DNA from: Frankia sp. AgB32
GTDB lineage: Bacteria > Actinomycetota > Actinomycetes > Frankiales > Frankiaceae
NCBI RefSeq assembly: GCF_023243045.1
Contig: NZ_JALKFX010000016.1
Coordinates: 21,571 to 85,570, forward strand
Reading direction: 5' to 3'
DNA length: 64,000 nt
Shown: positions 53,143 to 61,635 of the stretch, piece by piece
Layout of the letters: every line of letters starts with the position of its first letter
Position numbering within the stretch: the stretch's first letter is position 1
Notes under the pieces: generated by a model
What the model saw: the letters and a program-made list of their open reading frames with translations, nothing else
Database searches by the model: none
Told to the model about the DNA's origin: nothing
Position numbers and translations under genes: made by a program

Positions 53143-53539
53143 GATCGCCTGCCTTCTCGCGTCGACCCGACGTGGCGCGCACCGACCCCGGGGCGGATGG
53201 CGGACCGCCCGGTCCTCGCTGCTGATCTAGACGGTAGGGCGCGGCGGGTCGGCCGACGACAGAGCTGCCCGGTCAGTCCGGGCGGGGGCTACCCGTACCG
53301 CCGCCATCCCTTGCGGACGGGACCGCCGGCAGGCGTGGCGGCCGGGGCTCACGGGGGATCGACGTCGCTCGCGAACCGGCAGGGCCACGGTGGGTGGTCC
53401 TTCTGTCCGGTGCCGTGTCTGTTTTATCGATATAGAGCCGTTTTATCGGTATAGAGCCGTACGGAGCGACCATCGGGCTGCCTCGAGACCGGCCTGTCCA
53501 CGGCGTGCGGTGTCGGCGGACGGGCCGGGCGCGGCGCGG
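53143..53539. other. Intergenic region with an AT-rich direct repeat
   Basis: This 397-bp region upstream of the kinase operon and downstream of a GNAT gene should hold the operon promoter. Its only striking element is the pair of 19-bp AT-rich repeats at 53421-53458. I saw no credible gene. Confidence 0.5.
53421..53458. repeat. AT-rich 19-bp direct repeat, two copies
   Basis: GTTTTATCGATATAGAGCC (53421-53439) is followed immediately by GTTTTATCGGTATAGAGCC (53440-53458), with 18 of 19 bases identical. The core TATCGATA/TATCGGTATA is palindrome-like and far more AT-rich than the surroundings, as expected of a tandem operator. It lies 279 bp before the histidine kinase start. Confidence 0.8.
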
Positions 53540-53965
53540 CTAGAGGCGGCGGGTGAGTTCGAACGAGGAGATGGTGTAGCCGGTGCGCAGCGCGAGGCGG
53601 TGCGCCTCGTGCCGGTGGGTGCCGGCGGTGAGGTGCATGTGCTCGCAGCCGAGCCGGCGGGCCTCCCGTTCGGCCCAGGCCAGCAGCCGGGTGGCGTGCC
53701 CGCGGCCGCGGGCGGCGAGCAGGGTGGTGAGGTCGTCGATCGCGAGGGTTCGGCCGTTGGCCAGCGACGTCACCTCACGGAAGCCGAGCGCGGCGACGAC
53801 CCGGCCGAGTTCGCCGTCCCAGGACGCGACGAGGCGGTAGCCCTGTGGCCGCTGCGCCTCGTTGACCAGCCGGACGAAGCCCGTCGAGGTCAGGTGCGGC
53901 CGCAGCTGACGCATCGGGTCGAACGCCAGCCAGGTCCGTTCCGCGCCCAACTCCTCGATTTTCAC
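53540..53965 (-). CDS. GNAT-family acetyltransferase
   Basis: This 141-residue protein starts at the GTG at 53965, the first start in its frame with family-like sequence (VKIEELGAERTWLAFDPMRQ). GRTLAIDDLTTLLAARGRG contains the acetyl-CoA loop RGRGHATRLL, followed by HLTAGTHRHEAHRLALRTGY. This is a normal compact GNAT. It lies 88 bases after the S9 peptidase gene on the same strand and may be part of the same operon as the amidoligase and amidotransferase. A small amine or peptide could be the substrate. Confidence 0.85.
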   Translation of the reverse strand: MKIEELGAERTWLAFDPMRQLRPHLTSTGFVRLVNEAQRPQGYRLVASWDGELGRVVAALGFREVTSLANGRTLAIDDLTTLLAARGRGHATRLLAWAEREARRLGCEHMHLTAGTHRHEAHRLALRTGYTISSFELTRRL

Positions 53966-54053
53966 CCTTCGTATTGTGACAGTGCCGACTCCGTGATGTT
54001 CGGGCTGTTCGGCTGGGTGTCCCCCGGGCCGCGGGAACGCCGCTCCGCCGGGA

Positions 54054-56561
54054 CTACCGCCCGATGCCCGCGTGGCCGGCGCCGTCGCCCACCGGCTGGG
54101 GTTCGACGACCTCGGCCGCGCGGGCGACGACGAGGTCGGCGAACGGCGGCTGCCCGAGCGAACCGCCGGCCCGCGTACCGTCCGGGCCGAGTGCCGAGCC
54201 GAGGCGTTCCGGGCCGACGAGTTGCGGGCCGACGAGTTGCGGGCCGACAAGCTGCGGGCCGACAAGCTGCGGGCCGACAAGCTGCGGGCCGAGTTCGATG
54301 CCCGCCTCCCGTGGCTGGGGCACTCGCGGCTCCAACAGGCAGCCGGCGAGCCAGTCGGCGGCGGCGCGCACGAACCGAACCCGGTTGGTCAGCCCCACCA
54401 CCTCGTGCCCCTCCCCCGGGAACAGCAGGTAGCGGCAGTCCACCCCGCGGGCGGTCGCGGCGGCGACGGCCTGCTCGGCCTCGATCACCGGGACGTTGGT
54501 GTCGTTGGCGCCGTGGACGACGAGCAGCGGTGCGGTGAGCGCGTCCATCCGGTGCAGTGGCGAGAGCGCCCGCAGGAGTTCCGGCTGGGTGCGCGGGTCG
54601 CCGTACTTGGTGAGCGCCGACGCCGCGATCCACGGTTCGGTGTGCCGGTAGAACGTCTCCAGGTCGACCATGCCGCAGACGTCCACGCCGACGCGGAACA
54701 GCTCCGGGAAGCGCACGAGGGCGGCCAGGGTGAGGTAGCCGCCGTAGGAGCGGCCGGCGACACCGATGCGCTCCGGGTCGGCGTCCCCGGCCGCGACGAG
54801 CTCCCGCACGCAGCTCGCCACGTCCTCGATGCCGTCGGCGCGCCGTTCCAGGTGGTCGGCCTCCTCGTAGGAACGGCCGAACCCGCCCGAGCCGCGCACG
54901 TTCGGCGCGAACACCGCGACCCCGCGCGCGACCAGGGCCTGCAGCAGCGGGTTGTAGGTGGGCCGCTCCTGCGCCTCCGGACCGCCGTGCAGGTAGATCA
55001 GGGTGGGCTGCGGGCCGGTCGTGGACGACGGCCGGTACCACCAGCCGGACAGCGTCCGCCCGTCGTGCGCGCGCACGGTCCGTGCCACGGGCCGGACCAG
55101 CGCGGCAGCCCGGGCCGGCGCGCGGGAGACCAGACACCGGTAGACCACCGCCGGCATCTCCTGGCCCACCGCCGGCAGGTCGCGGACCGGCTGCGCACCG
55201 TGTCGCGGGCTGGCGCCGCCCGGGCCGGCGGCGGCCGGCCGGGGCGTCCCGGTGGCGTTCGCGGGCAGGTCGCACGTCCAGATCTCCGGCGGTGCCAGGG
55301 AGTCCTCGACGGCGAGAACCAGCTCGCGCCCGTCGGGGCGGGCCAGCAGGCCGGTGATGACCGCGCGCGGCGGCGCCGGCAGCGGCTGGCTACGCCCGCC
55401 GGCGAGGTCGACGAGAGCGAGCTCGCTGCGGCCCGCGACGTTCCAGGCGACGGCCGCCCGCGTGGCGTCCGGGCCGAGCGGCGCGAACCACTCGACGTCG
55501 GCGTCGGCGCGTTCGGCGACGACGAGCGCCGCACCGGCCGCGTCCACCGGGACGTCGAGCAGCGCGACGCGTTCACGGCCGAGGTCGCAGGCCAGCAGGG
55601 CGCGGCGCCCGGCGGCGGTGAACCGGCCGGCCAGCGACGTCGCCGACCCGCCGGGCAGCTCCCAGGAGGCGTACGTGTCGCCGCCGGCCGGCGGCACGGT
55701 GAGCCGCACGTCGACGACGAGCACACGGCGGACCCCGCGCGGGCCCTCCCGCAGCAACAACCGATAGGCCCCCGCGAGCGGGTCGACGCCTGGAGCCCGG
55801 TCACACCCGGCGTCGCTGTCGGTGCTGGTGCTGGTGCTGGTGTCGGTGTCGGTGGCCGACGGCGCGGCGGGCAGTGGCACGACGTCGAGGACCTGCAGGG
55901 CGATCCCCTCCGCGAGCACGGTGCTGCGACCGTCCAGGGCGACGAGCACGGCGGCCGTGCAACCCGCGGGGTCGGCCCGGTCGGACTCGGTGACCAGCAG
56001 CGCCCGGCCGTCGGCGGTCCAGCGGGCCGGCGCGGCGGCCCGGCCGTTCCCACCGGCGAGCCACCGCACGCCGACCGCCTCGCGGGTGGCGCCGGGATCG
56101 ACGATCCGCACCTCGGTGAGCTCCCCGCCGCCGGGTGCCACGTGCACGGCGATCAGGTCCCCGGCCGGCGACCACAGCGCGGCCCGGACATGCCCGGGGC
56201 CGGTGTCGAGGCGCCGACGCCGGCCGTCGGCCGAACGCACCCACAGCCGCGGCCCGTCGGGGCCGTCGACGACGTAGGCGAGCCGGCCGTCGTGCGCGAG
56301 GGCGGGCGAGCGCACGCCCACGGCGGCCATCCACTCCTCGGGAAGCTCCACCGGGACGGCGCCCGCACCCGCGCGCAGGAGCTCGCCCGCCAGGGCCAGC
56401 TCCGCGGCTCTACCCAGCTCCGCGCCGCGGCCCAGCTCCGCGCCGCGGCCCAGCTCGCCCCGGCCGAGTTCCCCGGCGCTGGCCGGAGCCGCCGCGGTGG
56501 CCGGCAGCTCGCCGGCGCGGCCGCGCGGGGTCAGATCGTCGAAACGGCGCAGACGGGCCAT
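54054..56561 (-). CDS. Prolyl-oligopeptidase-type S9 serine peptidase
   Basis: The enzyme has 835 residues: an N-terminal beta-propeller (about residues 75-480) and a C-terminal alpha/beta-hydrolase with LIYLHGGPEAQERP, the nucleophile Ser605 in GRSYGGYL, Asp687 in GANDTNVP and His719 in GEGHEV. Two low-complexity additions flank it: a GELGRG-type repeat near residues 30-55 and a C-terminal GPQLV repeat (five 15-bp units at 54211-54285). GAGGGAGTGAC precedes the ATG at 56561. It begins 27 bases after the amidotransferase stop, so the two are one operon. No signal peptide is seen, so it is cytoplasmic. Confidence 0.92.
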   Translation of the reverse strand: MARLRRFDDLTPRGRAGELPATAAAPASAGELGRGELGRGAELGRGAELGRAAELALAGELLRAGAGAVPVELPEEWMAAVGVRSPALAHDGRLAYVVDGPDGPRLWVRSADGRRRRLDTGPGHVRAALWSPAGDLIAVHVAPGGGELTEVRIVDPGATREAVGVRWLAGGNGRAAAPARWTADGRALLVTESDRADPAGCTAAVLVALDGRSTVLAEGIALQVLDVVPLPAAPSATDTDTSTSTSTDSDAGCDRAPGVDPLAGAYRLLLREGPRGVRRVLVVDVRLTVPPAGGDTYASWELPGGSATSLAGRFTAAGRRALLACDLGRERVALLDVPVDAAGAALVVAERADADVEWFAPLGPDATRAAVAWNVAGRSELALVDLAGGRSQPLPAPPRAVITGLLARPDGRELVLAVEDSLAPPEIWTCDLPANATGTPRPAAAGPGGASPRHGAQPVRDLPAVGQEMPAVVYRCLVSRAPARAAALVRPVARTVRAHDGRTLSGWWYRPSSTTGPQPTLIYLHGGPEAQERPTYNPLLQALVARGVAVFAPNVRGSGGFGRSYEEADHLERRADGIEDVASCVRELVAAGDADPERIGVAGRSYGGYLTLAALVRFPELFRVGVDVCGMVDLETFYRHTEPWIAASALTKYGDPRTQPELLRALSPLHRMDALTAPLLVVHGANDTNVPVIEAEQAVAAATARGVDCRYLLFPGEGHEVVGLTNRVRFVRAAADWLAGCLLEPRVPQPREAGIELGPQLVGPQLVGPQLVGPQLVGPQLVGPERLGSALGPDGTRAGGSLGQPPFADLVVARAAEVVEPQPVGDGAGHAGIGR
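54211..54285 (-). repeat. 15-bp minisatellite encoding GPQLV
   Basis: Five head-to-tail 15-bp units in the S9 peptidase gene encode the pentapeptide GPQLV beyond the catalytic domain. Two unit variants (gggccgacgagttgc, gggccgacaagctgc) occur in blocks, suggesting recent amplification. Confidence 0.85.
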
Positions 56562-56588
56562 GTCACTCCCTCGGCAGGTCCGGCGCGA

Positions 56589-58373
56589 TCACGTCACGCC
56601 ATGGGTCTGCAACCACATCTCCAGCAGCGCGGCCTGCCACAGGGCGTTGGCGCCGAGGGTGGTGCGGTTGTCGTTCGGGGCGGCGAGCATCGCCTGCACC
56701 CACGACGGCCGGTACAGGCCGCGGGACTTGGCGGCCGGGTCGGACAGCGCGTCGCGGACCCGGTCGAGGAACGGACCGTGCAGGTGGCGGATCGCCGGCA
56801 CCGGGAAGTAGCCCTTGGGCCGGTCGATGACGTCGACCGGCATCAGCGGGCGGCCGATGTCCTTGAGCACGCCCTTGCCGCCGGAGGCGAGCTTGAGCTC
56901 GGGCGGGCAGGCGGCGGCGAGCTCCACCAGCTCGTGGTCGAGGAACGGGGTGCGGGCCTCGAGGCCGGCGGCCATCGTCATGTTGTCGACGCGCTTCACC
57001 GGGTCGTCCACGAGCATGATCGTCGAGTCGATCCGCAGCGCGGCGTCGACGGAGGTCTCGGCGCCGGGCCGGGCGAACCGGTCGGCGACGAACCGCCGGG
57101 ACGCGTCGGCGTCGAGGAGGTGGTGCGGCTCGACCATCGCCGGCAGGTCCCGGTGCGGCCGGTCGGCGAAGACCCGCAGGTAGGCGTCGACGGCGTCGCC
57201 GCGGGGCACCTCCGCCATCGGCGGATACCAGGAGTAGCCGGCGAAGACCTCGTCAGCGCCCTGCCCGGACTGCACGACCTTGACGTGCCGGGACACTTCC
57301 TGGGAGAGCAGGTAGAACGCGACGCAGTCGTGACTGACCATCGGCTCGCTCATCGCGGCGACGGCGGCGTCGACGGCGGGCAGCAGCCGGCTGCCGGGCA
57401 CCCGGATCTGGTGGTGGTCGGTGGCGAAGTGCCGGGCGATGATGTCGGAGTAGGCGAACTCGTCGCCGGACTCGCCGCCGGCGGCCTCGAAGCCGACACT
57501 GAAGGTGGCCAGGCCCGTCTGCCCGGCCTCGGCGAGCAGGGCGACGATGAGGCTGGAGTCCAGCCCGCCGGAGAGCAGCACGCCGACGGGAACGTCGGCG
57601 ACCATCCGGCGGCGCACGGCGGTGCGCAGCCGCTCGGCGATCGCGTCCTGCCAGTCCTTCGCGTCCCAGCCGGCGTGCGCCGGGTCGCGGGTGAAGGCGG
57701 GGCTCCAGTAGATCTCGTCGGTGCTCGTGCCGTCGGGTTCGACGACGCGCACGGTCGCGGCGGGCAGCTTGCGGATCCCGGCGAGGATCGTGTGCGGCGC
57801 CGGCACCACCGAGTGGAACGACAGGTAGTGGTGGAAGGCGACGAGGTCGATGTCGGAGCTGATCCCGCCGCCGGCCAGCAGCGCCGGCAGGGTGGAGGCG
57901 AAGCGCAGCCGCTCGGCGTCGGCGGCGTAGTACAGCGGCTTGATGCCGAGCCGGTCGCGGGCGAGCACGACGCGGCCGGTGTCCCGCTCGGCGACCGCGA
58001 ACGCGAACATGCCGGCGAAGTGGTCGACGCAGTGCGTCCCCCACCGGTGGTAGGCCTTGGCGATCACCTCGGTGTCGGAGGTGGAGAAGAACCGGTAGCC
58101 GGCGGCGCTGAGCTCGTCGCGGATCTGCTGGTAGTTGTAGATGCAGCCGTTGAAGGCGGTCGTCAGGCCGAGCTCGCTGTCCACCATCGGCTGGGCGCCG
58201 CACTCCGACAGATCGATGATCTTCAGTCGGCGGTGGCCGAACGCGACCGGCCCCATGGACCAGACACCCACGCCGTCCGGGCCGCGCGGCACCATCGTGG
58301 CCGTCATCCGCGTCACCGCGTCGACGTCCGCCGACCGGCCGTCGAACCTCAGCTCACCACTCAACCCGCACAT
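56589..58373 (-). CDS. Asparagine-synthetase-like amidotransferase (NAGGN type)
   Basis: The enzyme has 594 residues. The N-terminal glutaminase domain starts MCGLSGELRFDG with catalytic Cys2 exposed after Met removal and contains FNGCIYNYQQIRDEL and RDRLGIKPLYYA. The C-terminal synthetase domain holds the pyrophosphate loop LLSGGLDSSL (residues 267-276) and VQSGQGADEVFAGYSWYP. The overall pattern resembles the amidotransferase of N-acetylglutaminylglutamine amide synthesis more than plain AsnB. GGGAGCGCGC precedes the ATG. It lies 313 bp downstream of the GCS2-ATP-grasp gene and 27 bp upstream of the S9 peptidase gene, so a peptide amide is a plausible product. Confidence 0.87.
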   Translation of the reverse strand: MCGLSGELRFDGRSADVDAVTRMTATMVPRGPDGVGVWSMGPVAFGHRRLKIIDLSECGAQPMVDSELGLTTAFNGCIYNYQQIRDELSAAGYRFFSTSDTEVIAKAYHRWGTHCVDHFAGMFAFAVAERDTGRVVLARDRLGIKPLYYAADAERLRFASTLPALLAGGGISSDIDLVAFHHYLSFHSVVPAPHTILAGIRKLPAATVRVVEPDGTSTDEIYWSPAFTRDPAHAGWDAKDWQDAIAERLRTAVRRRMVADVPVGVLLSGGLDSSLIVALLAEAGQTGLATFSVGFEAAGGESGDEFAYSDIIARHFATDHHQIRVPGSRLLPAVDAAVAAMSEPMVSHDCVAFYLLSQEVSRHVKVVQSGQGADEVFAGYSWYPPMAEVPRGDAVDAYLRVFADRPHRDLPAMVEPHHLLDADASRRFVADRFARPGAETSVDAALRIDSTIMLVDDPVKRVDNMTMAAGLEARTPFLDHELVELAAACPPELKLASGGKGVLKDIGRPLMPVDVIDRPKGYFPVPAIRHLHGPFLDRVRDALSDPAAKSRGLYRPSWVQAMLAAPNDNRTTLGANALWQAALLEMWLQTHGVT

Positions 58374-58686
58374 GCGCGCTCCCGTCGGTCGGCCCAGCGA
58401 TCAGGCGTGGTCCCTTCCCCGAACGTTCTGCCCGGCACCCGGGTGAGTGGTGGTCCGTCCACCCTCAATGCCGGACGTTTCACACTCGTATCACTCGGGT
58501 TGCGGTCCCACGCCGGTCGGGGACACCCAGGTCGCGGGTCACCCGCCGCAGGCGGGAACCACCCCGGTGGTGGGGGTGACCACCCGCGACGGGGGATGGC
58601 AACGGCAGACCCCGGCCGCCACAGGCAGCGGCCAGCGAGGGCCAGGGAGGCCCGGTGGGTCAGGTGGGTCAGGTGGGTCAGGTGGG
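58374..58686. other. Spacer with hairpin and GGTGGGTCA repeat
   Basis: This 313-bp spacer between the amidoligase fusion and the amidotransferase gene contains a hairpin (58531-58590) and a nine-base tandem repeat (58652-58691). Both are annotated separately. I saw no gene. Confidence 0.5.
58531..58590. terminator. Imperfect inverted repeat
   Basis: GTCGCGGGTCACCC (58531-58544) pairs with GGGTGACCACCCGCGAC (58574-58590), with a three-base bulge. The loop can form a smaller GC hairpin. It could be a terminator or attenuator between the amidoligase gene and the amidotransferase gene. Confidence 0.4.
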
Positions 58687-58691
58687 TCAGC
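58652..58691. repeat. GGTGGGTCA nonanucleotide repeat
   Basis: Four copies of GGTGGGTCA lie head to tail, and the TGA stop codon of the amidoligase fusion lies inside the last copy (58687-58689, read on the minus strand). Confidence 0.8.
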
Positions 58692-61263
58692 GGCGGGGGA
58701 TCCAGGTGTCCTTGGAACCGCCGCCCTGGGAGGAGTTCACGATGAGGCTCCCGGGCGGCGCCACCCGGCTCAGCGCCGCCGGCACCACGACCGGTTCACG
58801 CCCGGCGTAGACGAAGGCCCGCAGGTCGACCGCGCACGGCTCGAGCTCGCTGTCATGCCAGGTGGGATGGGTCGACAGGTCGATCACCTCCTGGCCGATC
58901 CAGCGCCGGGGGTCGGCGAGGACCTGCTCGCGGACCTCGGTGAGCTGGTACGGCTCGGCGTGCGGGCCGATCACCACCCCGGAGCCGCCAAAGCCGTCGA
59001 CCGGCTTGACGACGAGCTGGTCGAGGTTGGCCAGCACGTGCTCGCACTGCTCCGGGTCGCCGCAGACGTAGGTGGGGACGTCGTCGAGGATCGGCTGTTC
59101 GCCCAGGTAGTACGTGACCATCCGCGGCACGTAGGCGTAGACGACCTTGTCGTCGCCGACGCCGTTGCCGGGCGCGTTCGCGACGCTGACCTGCCCGGCA
59201 CGCAGGGCACGCAGCAGCGCCGGGCCGAGCGGGGCGCCGTCGGCGGCGGTCGCGCCGAACAGCTCGTCCTCGTCGATGCGCCGGTAGAGGACGTCGACGC
59301 GGCGGCGCTGCCCGTCGGCGAGGTGGTGCACGCCGTCGTCGTCGGCGAGCAGGTCGCCGGGTTCGAGCAGCGCGACGCCCATCTCCTCGGCCAGCAGCTT
59401 GTGCTCGAAGTAGGCGGAGTCGCTCGGGCCGCTGGTCAGCACGGCCAGCGTGGGTTCGCCGTCGACGGCGGCGGGTGCCGCCGCGACGAGCGCGTCGCGC
59501 AGCAGCGTGGGCACGCCGTCCAGGCGCAGGATGCCCGAGGGCGGCCCGAGCTCCGGCAGCACCGACGCGGCGAGGCGCCGGCCTTCCATCGCGTAGGCAA
59601 TCCCGGACGGCACCCGCAGGTTGTCCTCGAGGACCAGCCAGCCGCCGTCGCCGCCGCGCACCAGGTCGATGCCGGCGGTGGTGACCCGGATCGCCTCCGC
59701 GGGGACGGCCCGGCCCCCGTGGCGCAGCCCCGGCGCGTCGTTGACGATCCAGGACGGCACGATGCCGTCGGCGACGGCGGCGCGCTCGCCGTAGACGTCG
59801 TGCAGGAACGCCTCGAGCGCGCGGACCCGCTGGCGCAGCCCGGCGGAGAGCACCGACCAGTCGTCGGCGGCGATGATCCGCGGCACGATGTCGAACGGGA
59901 ACGGCCGGTCCGCCGACTCGCCGTCGACCCGGAAGACGATGCCCCGGTCGGTCTGCTCCGCCTGGCGGGCACCGACCCGTTCGTCGAGGGCGTCCGGGCC
60001 GAGCCGCTCCAGCGTGCGCATCACCGCCCGGTACTGGGGCCGCACCGCGCCGCGTTCGTCGACGATCTCGTCGTAGCCGGTGGGCTGGTAGCGCTCCAGC
60101 AGGTTCGGCGCGATCTGGTCGGGCGCGGACACCGCGGGCGCGACCCCGAGGGTGGTGCCGGCCGGCGGGACGTCGCGGGTCTCGGCGAGGATCAGGTCGG
60201 CGACGTCGGTGAGCAGTCCGCGCCGCGCGAAGGCGCGCCGCTGGCGCTGCGCGGAACTGCCGCGCCCGGCGGCCTGCTCGGCGAGGTTGTCGATGAGTTC
60301 CCAGTCGTCGAGCTGTTCCAGCTGCGGGCGGACCTCCTCGAGCAGCCGGCGCAGCATCGCCCGCGCGGGCACCGGCCCGGTGCCGAGGATGTCGACGAGG
60401 TCGCCTTCCAGGCCGGAGCGGGCGGCCCGCCAGGTGGCGGCGCGCAGCAGCTCGGCGCGGGGTGGCGGCGCCTGGCCGCCGGCCTCGATCTCCTCGATCG
60501 CCCGGCAGACCAGCGCCCGGAACAGCCCGGCGATGAGGATGACGTTGTCCACGTCGGGGCAGGCGTCGCAGATGCGCAGCTCGACGGTGGGCAGATGCGC
60601 CGACGGGCGGACGTCGAAGTAGACCATCCCCGGGTCACTGATCACCCCGGACTTGATCAGGTCGGCGATGAGCTGGTCGTACTCGGCGGCGGTGCGGAAC
60701 GAGCCGGCGACGCCGGCGGTGGGCCAGCGCTGCCAGACCAGCGTGCGCATGCTGGCGTAGCCGCTGTCGGCGCCCATCCAGTACGGCGAGCTGGCCGAGA
60801 GCGCCAGCAGCATCGGCAGCCACGGCGCCGTCCAGGCGACCACGGCCATCGCCAGGTCCCGGTCGGCGACGTCGACGTGCACCTGGGCGCCGCAGATGAG
60901 CTGCTCGCGGGCGACGATCTGGTAGTCCTCGGTCATCTGCTCGTACCGGGCGTCCCGGGAGACGTCGAGCAGGTCCATGTCGAGGATCGGCACGGTGCCC
61001 GACGCCGCCGGGCCGAGCCCGAACCGCCCCGCCACCTCGGCGAGCTGGCGGCGCAGATCAAGCAGGTTCGCCCGCAGTGCCAACAGATCCGCCGTGGGCG
61101 CACTGTTTGTCTCCACGACGGATTTCAGCAGTTCCGGCGAGAACGACTCGCCGTCGAGGCGCTGAAGTATTTCCTCGGCCCGGGGAACGAGCTGACGAGT
61201 GGTGAGATCGAGGATGTGGAACTCTTCCTCGACGCCGACCGCAACAATTCGTGCGTCGCCCAT
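58687..61263 (-). CDS. GCS2 carboxylate-amine ligase fused to circularly permuted ATP-grasp
   Basis: The protein has 858 residues. The first 370 are a glutamate-cysteine-ligase-2/YbdK-type domain: VGVEEEFHILDLTTRQLVP, VVETNSAPTADLLALRANLL, CGAQVHVDVADRD and SAHLPTVELRICDACPDVDN. The rest is a circularly permuted ATP-grasp (DUF404/DUF407 type): YDEIVDERGAVRPQYRAVMR, GGDGGWLVLEDNLRVPSGIAY and VKPVDGFGGSGVVIG. Both parts make amide bonds using ATP, so the enzyme may add two units to a peptide or small molecule. The two domains are more often separate genes. The ATG at 61263 lacks a strong ribosome binding site. Confidence 0.9.
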   Translation of the reverse strand: MGDARIVAVGVEEEFHILDLTTRQLVPRAEEILQRLDGESFSPELLKSVVETNSAPTADLLALRANLLDLRRQLAEVAGRFGLGPAASGTVPILDMDLLDVSRDARYEQMTEDYQIVAREQLICGAQVHVDVADRDLAMAVVAWTAPWLPMLLALSASSPYWMGADSGYASMRTLVWQRWPTAGVAGSFRTAAEYDQLIADLIKSGVISDPGMVYFDVRPSAHLPTVELRICDACPDVDNVILIAGLFRALVCRAIEEIEAGGQAPPPRAELLRAATWRAARSGLEGDLVDILGTGPVPARAMLRRLLEEVRPQLEQLDDWELIDNLAEQAAGRGSSAQRQRRAFARRGLLTDVADLILAETRDVPPAGTTLGVAPAVSAPDQIAPNLLERYQPTGYDEIVDERGAVRPQYRAVMRTLERLGPDALDERVGARQAEQTDRGIVFRVDGESADRPFPFDIVPRIIAADDWSVLSAGLRQRVRALEAFLHDVYGERAAVADGIVPSWIVNDAPGLRHGGRAVPAEAIRVTTAGIDLVRGGDGGWLVLEDNLRVPSGIAYAMEGRRLAASVLPELGPPSGILRLDGVPTLLRDALVAAAPAAVDGEPTLAVLTSGPSDSAYFEHKLLAEEMGVALLEPGDLLADDDGVHHLADGQRRRVDVLYRRIDEDELFGATAADGAPLGPALLRALRAGQVSVANAPGNGVGDDKVVYAYVPRMVTYYLGEQPILDDVPTYVCGDPEQCEHVLANLDQLVVKPVDGFGGSGVVIGPHAEPYQLTEVREQVLADPRRWIGQEVIDLSTHPTWHDSELEPCAVDLRAFVYAGREPVVVPAALSRVAPPGSLIVNSSQGGGSKDTWIPRR

Positions 61264-61635
61264 GGCCGCCTACGCTACGGCCGGCCGGTTACGCATGCAT
61301 GACGGCCGTGTATCTCGCACCCCGGCAGGTCGGTACCCGGCAGGTCGGTACTTAGGAGCAGACATGCCACCGCCTCGGCCCAGGTCGGCGTCCCGACCGA
61401 ATTCGACGTATTCGTCCCGCCCGACCGGTGCGATCAGCGCGCACCGACCCGTCGGCCGGCCCACGGCTGCGCCGGCCGGTCACGATGCTTTCTCCTTGTC
61501 CCACCGGCCGTCGCTAAAACGTGACGAAGCCCGCAGGCGGCGGGTGGTTACGGTCGGGACGTACACGCGTCACCCACACGGAGAAAGCATCACGAGATCG
61601 GTCCGGCGGGTGGGTGCCCGTTCACTCTCCGCGGG
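61264..61635. other. Intergenic region with a 108-bp inverted-repeat element
   Basis: This 372-bp gap lies between the amidoligase start and the oxyR end. It holds a short direct repeat (cggcaggtcggtac twice near 61322-61352) and the inverted-repeat element at 61484-61591. No gene is seen. The promoter of the amidoligase should be near 61270-61320. Confidence 0.5.
61484..61591. repeat. 108-bp element with perfect 12-bp terminal inverted repeats
   Basis: GATGCTTTCTCC (61484-61495) is exactly inverted at 61580-61591. The interior has further imperfect pairing (GTCCC near 61499 and GGGAC near 61556). It could be a structured untranslated region, a bidirectional terminator between convergent transcripts, or a small non-autonomous insertion. 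Confidence 0.65.

Noticed and set aside
54072..58745. Plus-strand open frame of over 1500 codons
   Set aside because: It lies opposite the S9 peptidase and amidotransferase genes. Long antisense frames are expected at this GC content, and the protein has no domain.
58447..61302. Plus-strand open frame of 951 codons
   Set aside because: It is the complement of the GCS2-ATP-grasp gene, whose motifs are unmistakable; no start signal or motif supports the antisense frame.
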